64,000 nt of DNA from Terriglobus albidus (lineage in GTDB: Bacteria; Acidobacteriota; Terriglobia; Terriglobales; Acidobacteriaceae): the NCBI RefSeq assembly GCF_008000815.1, contig NZ_CP042806.1, positions 3,906,001 through 3,970,000 on the forward strand, read 5' to 3'. Below the pieces are notes generated by a model that saw only the letters and a list, made by a program, of their open reading frames with translations, had not been told where the DNA came from and searched no databases. This document shows positions 9,092 through 18,112 of this stretch, piece by piece. Numbering within the stretch: position 1 is the stretch's first letter; each line of letters begins with the position of its first letter. Made by a program: the position numbers and the translations under genes.

Positions 9092-10174
9092 TCAACCTTT
9101 CGCTGTAGCCAGTGACGGAACGCGCGCCTGTGCTGGATTAACAAACGGCCGCCACCACAGATTCTGCGTCGGTTCGCCTTGAAATGCCGTCGGTACACCA
9201 GGCGCCGGTATCCAAAGATCGACGCCTTTCTCCGGAGCGATGCTCAGCAGCCGCTCGATCGGTTGACGCCACTCATGCAAGGCAAGGTCGAAGAGTCCCC
9301 AGTGGATAGGAAACATCACCCGGCCGCGAAGCGCTACATGAGCCTCCACGGCACGGTCTGGTCCAAGATGGATCGACTCCCACAGTGGATTCGAAGCCCC
9401 GATCTCGAGCATCGTCAGGTCGAATGGGCCATACGTCTCGCCAATCTCTGCAAATCCCGGCCACTGCCCTGAATCTGCCCCGAAATAAAGATTGTGATGA
9501 TCGTTCCGCAGCACAAACGATGCCCACAGCGTTCCGAAGCGGTTGAACAGGCTGCGGCCAGAGAAGTGGCGCGAGGGCAAGGAGAGGATCTCCAGCGTTG
9601 CTCCATTCCGTCCGCTGGTCAGCGAGAGCCGGTCACACCAGTCCATCTCATCGATGCGTTCCGCGGAAACGCCGAACCGGCGGAGGTACTTCCCTACGCC
9701 TAGCGACGTCACCCAGCGGACGTTGCGATCGGCAAGAGCCCGAACGGCGGTCTCATCCAGATGGTCGTAGTGGTCGTGTGAGATCAGAACGGCATCCAGT
9801 GGCGGCAACTCGTGCAAAGCGATCGTCGGCGGAAAGAAACGTTGCGGGCCGGCGAACTGCACCGGAGAAGCACGCAGCGACCATACGGGATCAACCAGCA
9901 GACGAAATCCGTCAACCTCCAGCAGCAACGACGAGTGTCCGAACCAGGTAATTCTCACCGGAGAGCCATTGGATGCCTCAAACCAGCGGGCGTCAGTACG
10001 GAAGTGGGGTAACTGGGGAGCCGGTTCACGTTTCCGGCGGCCGAACAGGAACTCCGGCAGCATGCGGAACATTTCGCTCGCACTGGTAAAGTGGGTCGGG
10101 ACGGGGTTAAGAAATTTGCCGTTTTGGCGCCGGGCCGGTTTGAGGTAACTCACACAAAATTCGATGCCCTGCAA
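9092..10174 (-). CDS. MBL-fold metal-dependent hydrolase (UlaG/NAPE-PLD-like)
   Basis: A 360-residue metallo-beta-lactamase-fold enzyme. The signature ISHDHYDHLDETAV (HxHxDH type) is clear, preceded by ITWFGHSSLLLEVDG and LLVDPVW. Later metal ligands fit FGADSGQ and MFPIHWGLFDLALHEW. The N-terminal KFLNPVPTHF stretch is characteristic of the branch related to N-acylphosphatidylethanolamine phospholipase D. Substrate is unknown. Its start is close to the divergent DUF1330 gene at 10209, so the two share a promoter region of about 35 bases. Confidence 0.85.
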   Translation of the reverse strand: MQGIEFCVSYLKPARRQNGKFLNPVPTHFTSASEMFRMLPEFLFGRRKREPAPQLPHFRTDARWFEASNGSPVRITWFGHSSLLLEVDGFRLLVDPVWSLRASPVQFAGPQRFFPPTIALHELPPLDAVLISHDHYDHLDETAVRALADRNVRWVTSLGVGKYLRRFGVSAERIDEMDWCDRLSLTSGRNGATLEILSLPSRHFSGRSLFNRFGTLWASFVLRNDHHNLYFGADSGQWPGFAEIGETYGPFDLTMLEIGASNPLWESIHLGPDRAVEAHVALRGRVMFPIHWGLFDLALHEWRQPIERLLSIAPEKGVDLWIPAPGVPTAFQGEPTQNLWWRPFVNPAQARVPSLATAKG

Positions 10175-10208
10175 CGCTCCCCGACGCAGGAAAAAAGGAG
10201 ACGAAGTA

Positions 10209-10499
10209 ATGAAAAAGGCTTACTGGGTGGTTTCTTACCAGGCCATTCACGATCCGGCGGCACTTGCCGCCTATGCACCTCTCGCCGTGGCGGCTATCGC
10301 GGCAGGTGGCGGGGCAGCCCTGGTACGTGGCCTGCCCCATGAAGTTGACGGCCGCGGCATCAAGGAACGGACGGTTGTCGTAGAGTTTCCCAGCCTGCAG
10401 GCTGCGGTCGATACCCATCACAGCGACGCATACAAGCAGGCACTAGCGGCTCTGGGCAACGGTGTCGATCGCGATTTTCGTATCGTTGAAGGCGTCTAG
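10209..10499 (+). CDS. DUF1330 family protein
   Basis: A 96-residue protein with the DUF1330 pattern: MKKAYWVVSYQAIHDPAALAAY, a central glycine stretch (RGLPHEVDGRG), and the conserved VVVEFPSLQAAVDTHHSDAY. The fold is a ferredoxin-like dimeric alpha+beta barrel; no reaction is known. The start has a good Shine-Dalgarno (AGGAG at 10196-10200). It is divergent from the MBL hydrolase and convergent with the next gene. Confidence 0.85.
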   Translation: MKKAYWVVSYQAIHDPAALAAYAPLAVAAIAAGGGAALVRGLPHEVDGRGIKERTVVVEFPSLQAAVDTHHSDAYKQALAALGNGVDRDFRIVEGV

Positions 10500-10513
10500 C
10501 CCCAACAAACGCC

Positions 10514-10918
10514 CTAGTCCCATCCACCATCCAACAGGTTGGTGACATGGGCAACGGCTTTCGTGAGTTTGGCCTGGCGAGGCTGCCGGGCCTTCTCCGG
10601 ATCGTCTTCCGTGGCAAAGATGTATTCAATGCGCTCTACGCGGTAAGGTCCCGCCCCTGCCTCAAGTCCATCGCCGGGTAGAAGAACGACGTCCCCCGGT
10701 TTCGGTACGGTGTGGAGCTGCTCCAGCGGAACCAGGTTCACGAAGTCACCGGTATCAAGCACGAACTCGAGACAGTCCTGACTGAAGATCAGCTCCCGTC
10801 GGTTTGCCTCAGCAATTCTGCGGGCCTTTACAGCCTGCAGATAGGTGGCAACCACGGTGGGAAGACCAAGGACAAAACCAACGATACACAGCCAATCGGA
10901 AAAAGTACTGAGTGACAT
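10514..10918 (-). CDS. Membrane-anchored protein of unknown function
   Basis: A 134-residue protein starting at ATG 10918 with one N-terminal transmembrane helix (WLCIVGFVLGLPTVVATYL) followed by a basic stop-transfer stretch and a small soluble domain rich in beta structure. The frame could be extended to 11038, but that would overlap the start of the divergent phosphatase gene at 11001. I do not recognise the soluble domain. Confidence 0.65.
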   Translation of the reverse strand: MSLSTFSDWLCIVGFVLGLPTVVATYLQAVKARRIAEANRRELIFSQDCLEFVLDTGDFVNLVPLEQLHTVPKPGDVVLLPGDGLEAGAGPYRVERIEYIFATEDDPEKARQPRQAKLTKAVAHVTNLLDGGWD

Positions 10919-11000
10919 GAAAAACAAAGCCGCTGCTCCTGTGAAGCTGGCGGAAGACTCGCCTTTCTCATAGCTTACTGCGATATCATCGCCTCTAACT

Positions 11001-12818
11001 ATGCCCTCGCCGGAGACAACGCGCCCTGTAGAACACACCCACGAATTCGAGGGTGACTACCGGCCGTCGAACACGGCGTCGCCGACGACGCCCCGAGTCC
11101 ATATCGAGCCCCTGCAGATCGACTTCCTCACGCAACTGGCGGATGCCCTGAACAATACCCTCGACCTGCAGACCACCATGCAGCGGGTGGCAGATCTGGT
11201 GCGCGCCGTCATCGATTACAGGATCTTTGCCATCCTGCTCATCAACGACCGCACGCAGGACTTCTGGATGCGGTTCCAGATCGGCCACTCCCCCGAGTCG
11301 GAACGGATGCGCGTCAAGATCGGCAAAGGTGTTATCGGCAGGGCTGCTGAGCTGCGGCGCGCCGTGCTGGTGGAAGACGTCTCCAAGAAGGACTACTACA
11401 TCCCGGCAAACCCGGACGTTAAGTCGGAGCTCGCGATTCCGCTCATCAGCAAAAACAAGGTGATTGGCGTACTCGACATCGAATCGACGCAGGTCGCCTA
11501 CTTTACGCAAGAACACCAGCGGCTGCTCGAACTCGTCGCCTCCCGCATTGCCATCGCAATCGAAAACGCCCGGCTCTACACACGAGTCGCTCGCCAGGCG
11601 CAGACGCTCACTGTTCTTGGCGAGATCTCGCGCGAGTTGACCAGCATTCTGGATCTTGACGACCTGCTGGAACGGGTTGGGCAACTGATGAAGCGGGTGG
11701 TGGACTTCCAGATGTTCAGCATTCTGCTCTGGAACTCCCGGTCAAAGCACTTTGAGCATCGCTTCTCGACCCGTTTTGGCGAGCGAGTCCAACGCCAGCA
11801 CATCGTCGAGCCCGGCCAGGGCATCATCGGCACGGCGGCCAAGGAACGTGTTCCTATCCTGGTTCCGGATGTGCGTAAGGATTCCCGTTACGTCAACTAC
11901 CACCCCGAGACCCGCTCTGAGCTTGCAGTACCGCTGGTCTATAAAGACCAGATCATCGGCGTAATCGATGTCGAACATACGCGGGCGAACTACTACAACG
12001 AAGATCATCAGCGCACGCTCACCACTCTGGCCGGCCAGGTCGCGATTGCCATCGAGAATGCGCGGCTCTATGAGCGCATTCTTGAAGAAGAACAGCGCAT
12101 GGAGCGCGACCTCGCCATGGCTCGGCAGGTGCAGCTCCGCCTGTTGCCGAGCGCACCGCCATCACACCCGCACGCAGACTTCTTCGCAAAGTTCCTGCCC
12201 GCGCGCTCCATCGGCGGCGACATGTATGACTTTCTGGACTACGGCTCTGGACGGACGTTGATCGTCATGGGAGATGTCTCTGGAAAGGCCGCGCCCGCAG
12301 CTCTCTATGCCGCGCTGGTCTCAGGAATTCTGCGCTCTCTCGGAGCACAGCAGCTCTCGCCCGGCCACCTTCTGGCGACCCTCAACGACCAGTTACAGGA
12401 ACGCAAGCTGGATGCACAATACGTCACCATGCTGATCGCTCTCTGGGACGATAACGAACAGACGCTGAGCATCGCGAACGCAGGCTCCGTCCAGCCCGTC
12501 TTCGTCACCGGTGGCGAGGTTCGCACCATCCAGGCAGAGGGTTTTCCCCTGGGCCTGTTCCCACATGCTGTCTATGAAGAACTGACGCTTTCCACCCAGC
12601 CGGGCGATCAGATCGTCTTTTTCTCCGACGGTATTACGGACGCCGAGAACTCCTCACATGAGATGTTCGGTAACGAACGCCTGGTCGAGGTGCTGCGAAA
12701 GCTGAAGAATCCAACAGCTCAGGTTACCGGTGAAGCCCTCCTAAAGGGTGTCGGACATTTCCAATCCCAGACCGAGCACTTCGATGACGAAACGGTCGTT
12801 GTGCTTCATGTCCGTTGA
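11001..12818 (+). CDS. GAF-GAF-PP2C serine/threonine phosphatase (RsbU/SpoIIE type)
   Basis: A 605-residue soluble signalling phosphatase. Two GAF sensor domains occupy about residues 38-190 and 205-360; each ends with the same IAIAIENARLY motif, showing an internal duplication. A short helical linker (MERDLAMARQVQLRLLP) leads to the PP2C domain, whose metal motifs are present: RSIGGDMYDF, VMGDVSGKAAPAALYAALVSG and FFSDGITDAEN. Family members dephosphorylate anti-anti-sigma factors, but no rsbV/W-like gene is adjacent. The mRNA leader is short: TATCAT lies 11 bases before the ATG. Confidence 0.93.
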   Translation: MPSPETTRPVEHTHEFEGDYRPSNTASPTTPRVHIEPLQIDFLTQLADALNNTLDLQTTMQRVADLVRAVIDYRIFAILLINDRTQDFWMRFQIGHSPESERMRVKIGKGVIGRAAELRRAVLVEDVSKKDYYIPANPDVKSELAIPLISKNKVIGVLDIESTQVAYFTQEHQRLLELVASRIAIAIENARLYTRVARQAQTLTVLGEISRELTSILDLDDLLERVGQLMKRVVDFQMFSILLWNSRSKHFEHRFSTRFGERVQRQHIVEPGQGIIGTAAKERVPILVPDVRKDSRYVNYHPETRSELAVPLVYKDQIIGVIDVEHTRANYYNEDHQRTLTTLAGQVAIAIENARLYERILEEEQRMERDLAMARQVQLRLLPSAPPSHPHADFFAKFLPARSIGGDMYDFLDYGSGRTLIVMGDVSGKAAPAALYAALVSGILRSLGAQQLSPGHLLATLNDQLQERKLDAQYVTMLIALWDDNEQTLSIANAGSVQPVFVTGGEVRTIQAEGFPLGLFPHAVYEELTLSTQPGDQIVFFSDGITDAENSSHEMFGNERLVEVLRKLKNPTAQVTGEALLKGVGHFQSQTEHFDDETVVVLHVR

Positions 12819-12984
12819 ACTTTCCACGCCTCCCCTCACGGTACAATCAAAGGCAAACGTTCAACGGAAGTGGAAGCTCAGAACCGGGTGCGAAGTGTCC
12901 GCACGTTAGCCGTCAGAGTCTCCACAAGATTTCCCTCCGCGGCATAACGATGACCGCTCATGGCTATCCGGAAGAAATTTCAAG

Positions 12985-14286
12985 ATGCAGACGATTAGTA
13001 CGACTCAGACGATCCGCCCCGCGAAGAACCTGCACGGTTCTTTTCGCGTTCCAGGCGACAAGTCCATCTCTCACCGCTACGCCATGCTGGCCGGACTGGC
13101 TAAAGGCACATCGCGGTTATACAACTTCTCTACCGGCGCCGACCCGCACTCCACACTCGGCTGCATGGTCACGCTGGGCGCGAAGGTCAACACCCAGAGT
13201 GACGGCACTATCGAAGTAACCGGTGTAGGCGGCGCCTTTGAACGGCCAGTGGGTCAGCTCGATTGCGGCAACTCGGGTTCTACCATGCGCATGCTTTCCG
13301 GGCTAATCGCCTCGCATCCGCATGTCTTTACCCTCATTGGCGACGAGTCCTTGTCCCGCCGGCCGATGGAACGCATTCGCAAACCGCTTTCGCAGATGGG
13401 CGCCCGCATTGATCTCACCGAAGGCCATGCTCCTGTCACCATCTTCGGCACACCACTCAAGGCAATCGATTTTGCAACACCGATCCCGAGCGCGCAGGTA
13501 AAGACTGCAATTCTCTTTGCCGGCTTGCAGGCCGAAGGTGTGACTTCGATCTCTGAATCTGTCCGGACCCGCGATCACTCCGAGCATGCGCTGCGCGCCT
13601 TTGGCGCCGAACTCAACCGCACCGCGGACAAGATCACCATCGCCGGCGGACAGACGTTGACGGGAATTGATGTGGCTGTACCGGGCGATATCTCGTCGGC
13701 AGCCTTCTTCCTGTGTGCGGCTCTGCTCTTCCCCGACTCCAACCTGGTCTTCGACGGCCTGGGAATGAATCCCACCCGTGCGGCTCTGCTCGACGTTCTT
13801 ACAGGCATCGGCTTGAAGGTCAAGGTGTTGAACCTTGAAGAGAAGCACGGCGAGATGGTGGGCACCATCCAGGTGAACCGCGTTCAGGACGGCCTGAAGG
13901 GCGCTGACATCAGCGGTGCTCTTACGGCGCAGTTGATCGACGAGCTCCCGGTGATTGCCGCCATCGCTCCTTACACGCAGGAAGGCATCCGCATCCGCGA
14001 TGCCCAGGAGCTTCGCGTCAAAGAGAGCGATCGCATCGCTCTTGTAGCCAAGAACCTCAAAGCGATGGGAGCCGAGTTCGAAGAGTTCGAAGATGGGCTT
14101 CACATCCCCGGCAATCAGAAACTCCACGGAGCTCGTATCGAGACCGGCCACGATCACCGTATCGCAATGGCCTTCTCCGTCGCTGCTCTGCGTGCCGAAG
14201 GCGAGACCATCATCCAGAACGCAGAGGTCGCCAGCGTCAGCTTCCCTGAGTTCTACACGCTTCTGGACACGTTGGCCGAGCGCTAG
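12985..14286 (+). CDS. aroA: 3-phosphoshikimate 1-carboxyvinyltransferase (EPSP synthase)
   Basis: AroA transfers enolpyruvate from PEP to shikimate-3-phosphate. Substrate-binding motifs are intact: GDKSISHRYAMLAGLA near the N-terminus, LDCGNSGSTMRMLSG, RRPMERIRKPL, and KESDRI plus DHRIAMAFSVAAL near the C-terminus. Length of 433 aa is typical. A GGAAG Shine-Dalgarno is 11 bases upstream of the ATG. The stop codon TAG is formed by the end of MITE copy B. The preceding 166 bases (12819-12984) contain no gene I can support. Confidence 0.97.
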   Translation: MQTISTTQTIRPAKNLHGSFRVPGDKSISHRYAMLAGLAKGTSRLYNFSTGADPHSTLGCMVTLGAKVNTQSDGTIEVTGVGGAFERPVGQLDCGNSGSTMRMLSGLIASHPHVFTLIGDESLSRRPMERIRKPLSQMGARIDLTEGHAPVTIFGTPLKAIDFATPIPSAQVKTAILFAGLQAEGVTSISESVRTRDHSEHALRAFGAELNRTADKITIAGGQTLTGIDVAVPGDISSAAFFLCAALLFPDSNLVFDGLGMNPTRAALLDVLTGIGLKVKVLNLEEKHGEMVGTIQVNRVQDGLKGADISGALTAQLIDELPVIAAIAPYTQEGIRIRDAQELRVKESDRIALVAKNLKAMGAEFEEFEDGLHIPGNQKLHGARIETGHDHRIAMAFSVAALRAEGETIIQNAEVASVSFPEFYTLLDTLAER

Positions 14287-14399
14287 AGCATTTTCCCTGT
14301 GGGTATAGTCTAGAGCTTCCACACCATAGGGGCGTTTTCCGCAATGAAAACGCGGCTGCACGCCACTTCCGGGATACCCGGCAACAGGGAAACGCTCTA
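14284..14399 (+). mobile_element. MITE-like palindromic element, copy B
   Basis: A 116-bp forward copy. It starts TAGAGCATTTTCCCTG and ends CAGGGAAACGCTCTA, with a central inverted pair GGCGTTTTC / GAAAACGC around six bases. TA flanks both ends. The left TAG is the aroA stop codon. Together with copy C it brackets the glycosyltransferase gene in direct orientation. Confidence 0.85.
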
Positions 14400-14422
14400 A
14401 AGGAAAGGCGCCGAACGAACTC

Positions 14423-15607
14423 ATGCGTGTCATTCAGACAGTCTTCGGCGTCTTTCACCACTTCGATCTTGCAACCGAACTCCAGAAACGAGGCCACCTG
14501 GAGAAGGTCTACTCCACCTGGCCATGGGCCCGGCTGAAACGCGAGGGGCTGCCGAAAGAGCGCGTTGAAAGCTTTCCCTGGATCCACATGCCGGCCTACT
14601 TCTATGGGCGGTCTAAGCTCCACCGGGCTCCACTGGCGCAGCAACTTCAACTTCTAAATGCAGCGCTCTTTGACCGCTGGACCATGCGCCGCCTGCGCGC
14701 CCTCCAAAGCCATGGCACAAAGGTCGACGCTCTCATCGCCATCTCCGGATCTGGAACCAGAACCGGCCGCCTGCTGCAACAGACCGGCGGCGTCTTCATC
14801 TGTGACCGCGGATCATCACACCACCGCTATCAACGCAATATCGTCGCCGAAGAAGATCGCATTTGGGGTGTCGAACGGGAGTCGACGTCGGACCTTCGTG
14901 TCACAGCCATTGAAGAAGAACAGTACGAGCTCGCAGACGCCATCAGCGTACCTTCCAGTTTTGCCGTGCGTTCCTTTGTCGAGATGGGCGTTCCCCGGGA
15001 GAAGCTCCGACTTATTCCATACGGTGTTCGGTTGGAGCGCTTTCGCCCTGTAGCCGACCCTCCCACTGACTCCTTCGACGTTCTCTTCGCCGGCTCCGTC
15101 AGCCTTCGCAAAGGAGTTCCCTACCTCCTGCAGGCCTTCGCGCAACTCAAGCATCCCAATAAACGTCTTCGCATTGCCGGAGCTGTTGACCACGCGGTCA
15201 AACCGGTTTTTGACCGGCTGCCGAATGCCTCTGTGGAATGGCTGGGAGCAGTTCCTCAGAACGATCTCATCACACTGATGTCGAAGAGCCACGTGCTCGT
15301 CCTTCCCAGCATTGAGGAAGGTCTGGCTCTGGTGCAGGCGCAGGCAATGGCATGTGGATGCCCGGTGATTGCCTCACACAATACGGGGAGTGAAGATCTT
15401 TATACCGACGGTGTTGAAGGCTTCATCGTTCCGATTCGCGATGCCGCCTCTCTTGCCGACCGCATGCAACGGATAGCCGACGATCCGGGCATGCACCAGC
15501 GCATGCGTGAGGCTTCCCTCAACCGGGTACGTCACCTTGGCGGTTGGTCAGAGTATGGGGCGAAATGGGAAAAAACCCTACAGGACCTGCTCGCCGCGAA
15601 ACCTTAG
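14423..15607 (+). CDS. GT4-family glycosyltransferase
   Basis: A 394-residue GT-B glycosyltransferase. The C-terminal donor-binding domain is clear: FAGSVSLRKGVPYLLQAFAQL, VLVLPSIEEGLALVQAQAM and CGCPVIASHNTGSEDL (the E-x7-E nucleotide-sugar motif). The N-terminal acceptor domain is typical of enzymes acting on envelope sugars. Acceptor and sugar are unknown. The gene sits alone between two direct MITE copies, and its stop TAG coincides with the start of copy C. Confidence 0.88.
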   Translation: MRVIQTVFGVFHHFDLATELQKRGHLEKVYSTWPWARLKREGLPKERVESFPWIHMPAYFYGRSKLHRAPLAQQLQLLNAALFDRWTMRRLRALQSHGTKVDALIAISGSGTRTGRLLQQTGGVFICDRGSSHHRYQRNIVAEEDRIWGVERESTSDLRVTAIEEEQYELADAISVPSSFAVRSFVEMGVPREKLRLIPYGVRLERFRPVADPPTDSFDVLFAGSVSLRKGVPYLLQAFAQLKHPNKRLRIAGAVDHAVKPVFDRLPNASVEWLGAVPQNDLITLMSKSHVLVLPSIEEGLALVQAQAMACGCPVIASHNTGSEDLYTDGVEGFIVPIRDAASLADRMQRIADDPGMHQRMREASLNRVRHLGGWSEYGAKWEKTLQDLLAAKP

Positions 15608-15720
15608 AGCATTTCTCCTGTAGGTGTAGTGCAGGGCTTGTGTATCTATGGGCGCTTTCCTCAATGAAAACGCTGCTGCACGCTCCTCACGGGATACCCA
15701 GCAACAGGAGAAATGCTCTA
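15605..15720 (+). mobile_element. MITE-like palindromic element, copy C
   Basis: A 116-bp forward copy that begins TAGAGCATTTCTCCTG and ends CAGGAGAAATGCTCTA. The TCTCC/GGAGA changes at the two ends compensate each other, so the stem is kept. TA is at both ends; the left one is in the glycosyltransferase stop codon. It lies between convergent genes, where its hairpin could act as a terminator. Confidence 0.88.
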
Positions 15721-15724
15721 GGCA

Positions 15725-16246
15725 TTACATCTTGTAGCGACCCATCTCGTCATCGTTCAGGCCTTCCAGCCATTGACGCATCTGTTCTGCGGTTACATTC
15801 TGTGCGTCGGCAGTCGATAGACGGGCGTTCTTCAAGACCTCACGATGGACATAGATTGGAGCATCCGCACGCAACGCCAGAGCCAGGGCATCCGACGGCC
15901 GGGCATCGATGGTCACAACTTCTCCATCCTGACGCATCCAGATGACGGCGTAGAAGGTATCGTCCTTCAGCTCCTGCACTACGATCTTGTCCACCTGGGC
16001 GTTCAGACCGCGGATCGTATCCCGCAGAAGGTCGTGAGTCATCGGCCGCGGAGTTGCTGTCTTCTCAATCTCCAGGGCGATGGCGTTCGCTTCGAAGATA
16101 CCAACCCATATCGGTAGGACCGTATCGCCTGCGACATCCTTCAGCACAACGATCGGCATGTTCGTGACGGGGTCCATCATCAGGCCGCGGATCTTCATCT
16201 CGATCTCCAGCGGCGTGTCGTCGTGTTGCAGTCCGGGAAAGTTCAT
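15725..16246 (-). CDS. Bifunctional nuclease domain protein (DUF151)
   Basis: A 173-residue protein with the DUF151 core: MKIRGLMMDPVTNMPIVVLKD, LPIWVGIFEANAIALEIE, PMTHDLL, and DARPSDALALALR. Some plant and bacterial members show DNase/RNase activity. The start ATG overlaps the miaB stop by four bases (ATGA), which supports this start and translational coupling with miaB, although an ATG 16 codons later (MKIRGL) is the usual family start. Confidence 0.9.
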   Translation of the reverse strand: MNFPGLQHDDTPLEIEMKIRGLMMDPVTNMPIVVLKDVAGDTVLPIWVGIFEANAIALEIEKTATPRPMTHDLLRDTIRGLNAQVDKIVVQELKDDTFYAVIWMRQDGEVVTIDARPSDALALALRADAPIYVHREVLKNARLSTADAQNVTAEQMRQWLEGLNDDEMGRYKM

Positions 16247-17622
16247 TGCAGCACCACCAGACCGACAGGCTGGGCCTGCTTCAGCACCGCTGCCGGAACC
16301 TCTGCGTCGCCGGCCTGTTCGCCCACCAGGCTGTTCGGCAACGACTTCGTCACTCTTACCGGGACATAACTGCCGATCTGAGGCAATACCGGTTGTGCAG
16401 TGGTGAAGTTCAATGTCTTGTTCTGCGAGGTCCGTCCGATGATCTGGCCGCGCTGCTGGTTAAAGCCCTCGACCATGACCTCGATCACTTTACCCTCGTG
16501 CCGGGTATAGAGGGCACGTTGAATCTCCCGCTGGCGATCAAGCAGAACCTGCAGCCGCTGGCTCTTCACCTCTTCGGAGACCGTCTCCGACATAGAGACC
16601 GCCGGTGTATTTGGCCGTGGCGAATACTTGAAGGCGAAGACACTGTCATAGCCCACCTCACCGCAGAGAGTGACTGTCTCTTCGAAATCGGCATCGGTCT
16701 CTCCTGGAAAACCTACGATGATATCGGTGGTCATGGAGATGTCCCGTTTCGCGGACTTGATCCAGGAGATACGCTCCAGATACCACTCGCGGGTGTACTC
16801 GCGCTGCATCGCCTTCAGTACGGCCGACGATCCGCTCTGCACCGGCAGATGGATGTGGTCACACAACGTAGGCACGGCATCGATTGCGTCGACGATCTGC
16901 TTCGTGAAGTGTCGCGGATGCGACGTTGTGAACCGCACGCGGCGGATTCCTGGAACCTCTCCAACTGCAGCCAGAATCTCGGCGAAATTCATTTTGCCGA
17001 TAGGGTCACTGAAGGAGTTCACATTCTGGCCGAGCAGCTGAATATCGGTAAAGCCGGCGTCTGCCATACGCCGCGCTTCAGTCAATACCGACTCCGACGT
17101 GCGACTACGCTCCTTGCCTCGGGTATACGGCACTACGCAGTAAGAGCAGAACTTGTCGCACCCCTCGGTGATAGTGATGTAGCCGCGGTGGGGGTTGGAC
17201 CTCGCGGTGAACTCAGTATCAAAAGTCTCATCCGTCTGTCGGTCGTCAAGACCGGTAATGCGGTTCTCGCCTGCTTCCAGACGGCGGAGCATCTCCGGGA
17301 GGTTCCGGTAGGAAGCTGAACCGCTCACCAGCGAAACGAACGGGGCCTTCTCGAAGATCTTTTCGCCTTCCTGCTGCGCCACACAGCCCAGCACGCCAAA
17401 GCGCTTGCCCTCACCCTGCAGCCGCTTGTACTCGTTCAAGCGATGAAAGACCTTCTGCTCCGCCTTATCGCGAATGGAGCAGGTGTTGTACAGAACCAGG
17501 TCAGCAGAATCCTCGTCGGTTACCTGGGTATAGCCCTCATGCTGCAGCGTGCCGATGACCTTTTCCGAGTCATGGGCATTCATCTGGCAGCCGAAGGTTT
17601 CGATATAAAACGTCTTTGCCAC
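16243..17622 (-). CDS. miaB: tRNA-2-methylthio-N6-dimethylallyladenosine synthase
   Basis: MiaB methylthiolates i6A37 in tRNAs. The N-terminal UPF0004 domain (TFYIETFGCQMN), the radical SAM core with CDKFCSYCVVPYTRG (CX3CX2C), and the C-terminal TRAM domain are all present. I prefer the GTG at 17622 (459 aa, VAKTFYIETFGCQMN) because it removes a non-family extension and has TATACT seven bases upstream, the same arrangement as ispH. The frame can extend to an ATG at 17661 (472 aa). The downstream DUF151 gene overlaps by four bases. Confidence 0.93.
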   Translation of the reverse strand: MAKTFYIETFGCQMNAHDSEKVIGTLQHEGYTQVTDEDSADLVLYNTCSIRDKAEQKVFHRLNEYKRLQGEGKRFGVLGCVAQQEGEKIFEKAPFVSLVSGSASYRNLPEMLRRLEAGENRITGLDDRQTDETFDTEFTARSNPHRGYITITEGCDKFCSYCVVPYTRGKERSRTSESVLTEARRMADAGFTDIQLLGQNVNSFSDPIGKMNFAEILAAVGEVPGIRRVRFTTSHPRHFTKQIVDAIDAVPTLCDHIHLPVQSGSSAVLKAMQREYTREWYLERISWIKSAKRDISMTTDIIVGFPGETDADFEETVTLCGEVGYDSVFAFKYSPRPNTPAVSMSETVSEEVKSQRLQVLLDRQREIQRALYTRHEGKVIEVMVEGFNQQRGQIIGRTSQNKTLNFTTAQPVLPQIGSYVPVRVTKSLPNSLVGEQAGDAEVPAAVLKQAQPVGLVVLQ

Positions 17623-17629
17623 GCTTGAA

Positions 17630-17635
17630 AGTATA
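17630..17635 (-). promoter_or_regulatory. -10 box of a probable leaderless miaB promoter
   Basis: TATACT, then seven bases, then GTG. There is no Shine-Dalgarno before either candidate miaB start, so this promoter position decides the start in favour of the GTG at 17622. Confidence 0.5.
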
Positions 17636-17687
17636 CCGCCGGTCGCACCTCGCTCCGGCATGTTGAATCATTCGATTGTCAGGACTT

Positions 17688-17764
17688 TGGTAGCGCCAAC
17701 GGGGATCGAACCCGTACTCTTCGCCTTGAGAGGGCGACGTGTTAACCAATTACACCATGGCGCC
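17688..17764 (-). tRNA. tRNA-Glu (anticodon CTC)
   Basis: Read on the minus strand, the acceptor arm pairs GGCGCCA with TGGCGCT. The anticodon stem is TCGCC/GGCGA with loop CTCTCAA, giving anticodon CTC (Glu, codon GAG). The T arm carries GGTTCGATCC and the 3' CCA is encoded. All arms fold without mismatch except one G-U at the acceptor end. It is a single tRNA, between miaB and the DUF507 genes. Confidence 0.96.
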
Positions 17765-17836
17765 GTTAGGGGCAGGGCGGTGATGACTCACGCCCACTCA
17801 GATCAGTATAACAGTGAAGAAGTTGTTGTGCGTGGG

Positions 17837-18112
17837 TCAGATACCGAGTTTCTTCACTTCGTCGTTGTAGTACTTGCGGTACAGGATGTCCCACTCCTGG
17901 GTACCTTCGAGGATGATCTTCCGCTGCGAGGTAATCTTTTGCCGCGCCGCCTGGTCGATCTTGGTCTCCTCGAGCAGCAGCTTCTCCAGCGCCTTACGAG
18001 CCTCCTGACGGATCGTGTTCCGGTCCTCCAGAAACTCTGCTTCGTCGATCTCGGCCAGAGTATCCGCCACCACGTGAGCCAGTTTGTTGAGCTTGTCGCG
18101 CGAGATTCTCAC
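17837..18112 (-). CDS. DUF507 family protein (second of a tandem pair)
   Basis: A 91-residue mostly helical protein starting MRISRDKLNKLAHVVADTL and ending with EWDILYRKYYNDEVKKLGI, the DUF507 pattern. Its start overlaps the stop of the upstream paralogue by four bases, so the two are coupled. Function is unknown; charged helices suggest a heterodimeric coiled-coil (inference). Confidence 0.85.
   Translation of the reverse strand: MRISRDKLNKLAHVVADTLAEIDEAEFLEDRNTIRQEARKALEKLLLEETKIDQAARQKITSQRKIILEGTQEWDILYRKYYNDEVKKLGI

Noticed and set aside
13303-14433. A 376-residue open frame on the minus strand opposite aroA and MITE copy B
   Set aside because: It runs antisense through aroA and across the repeat; no family features. 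Long antisense frames are common at this G+C.
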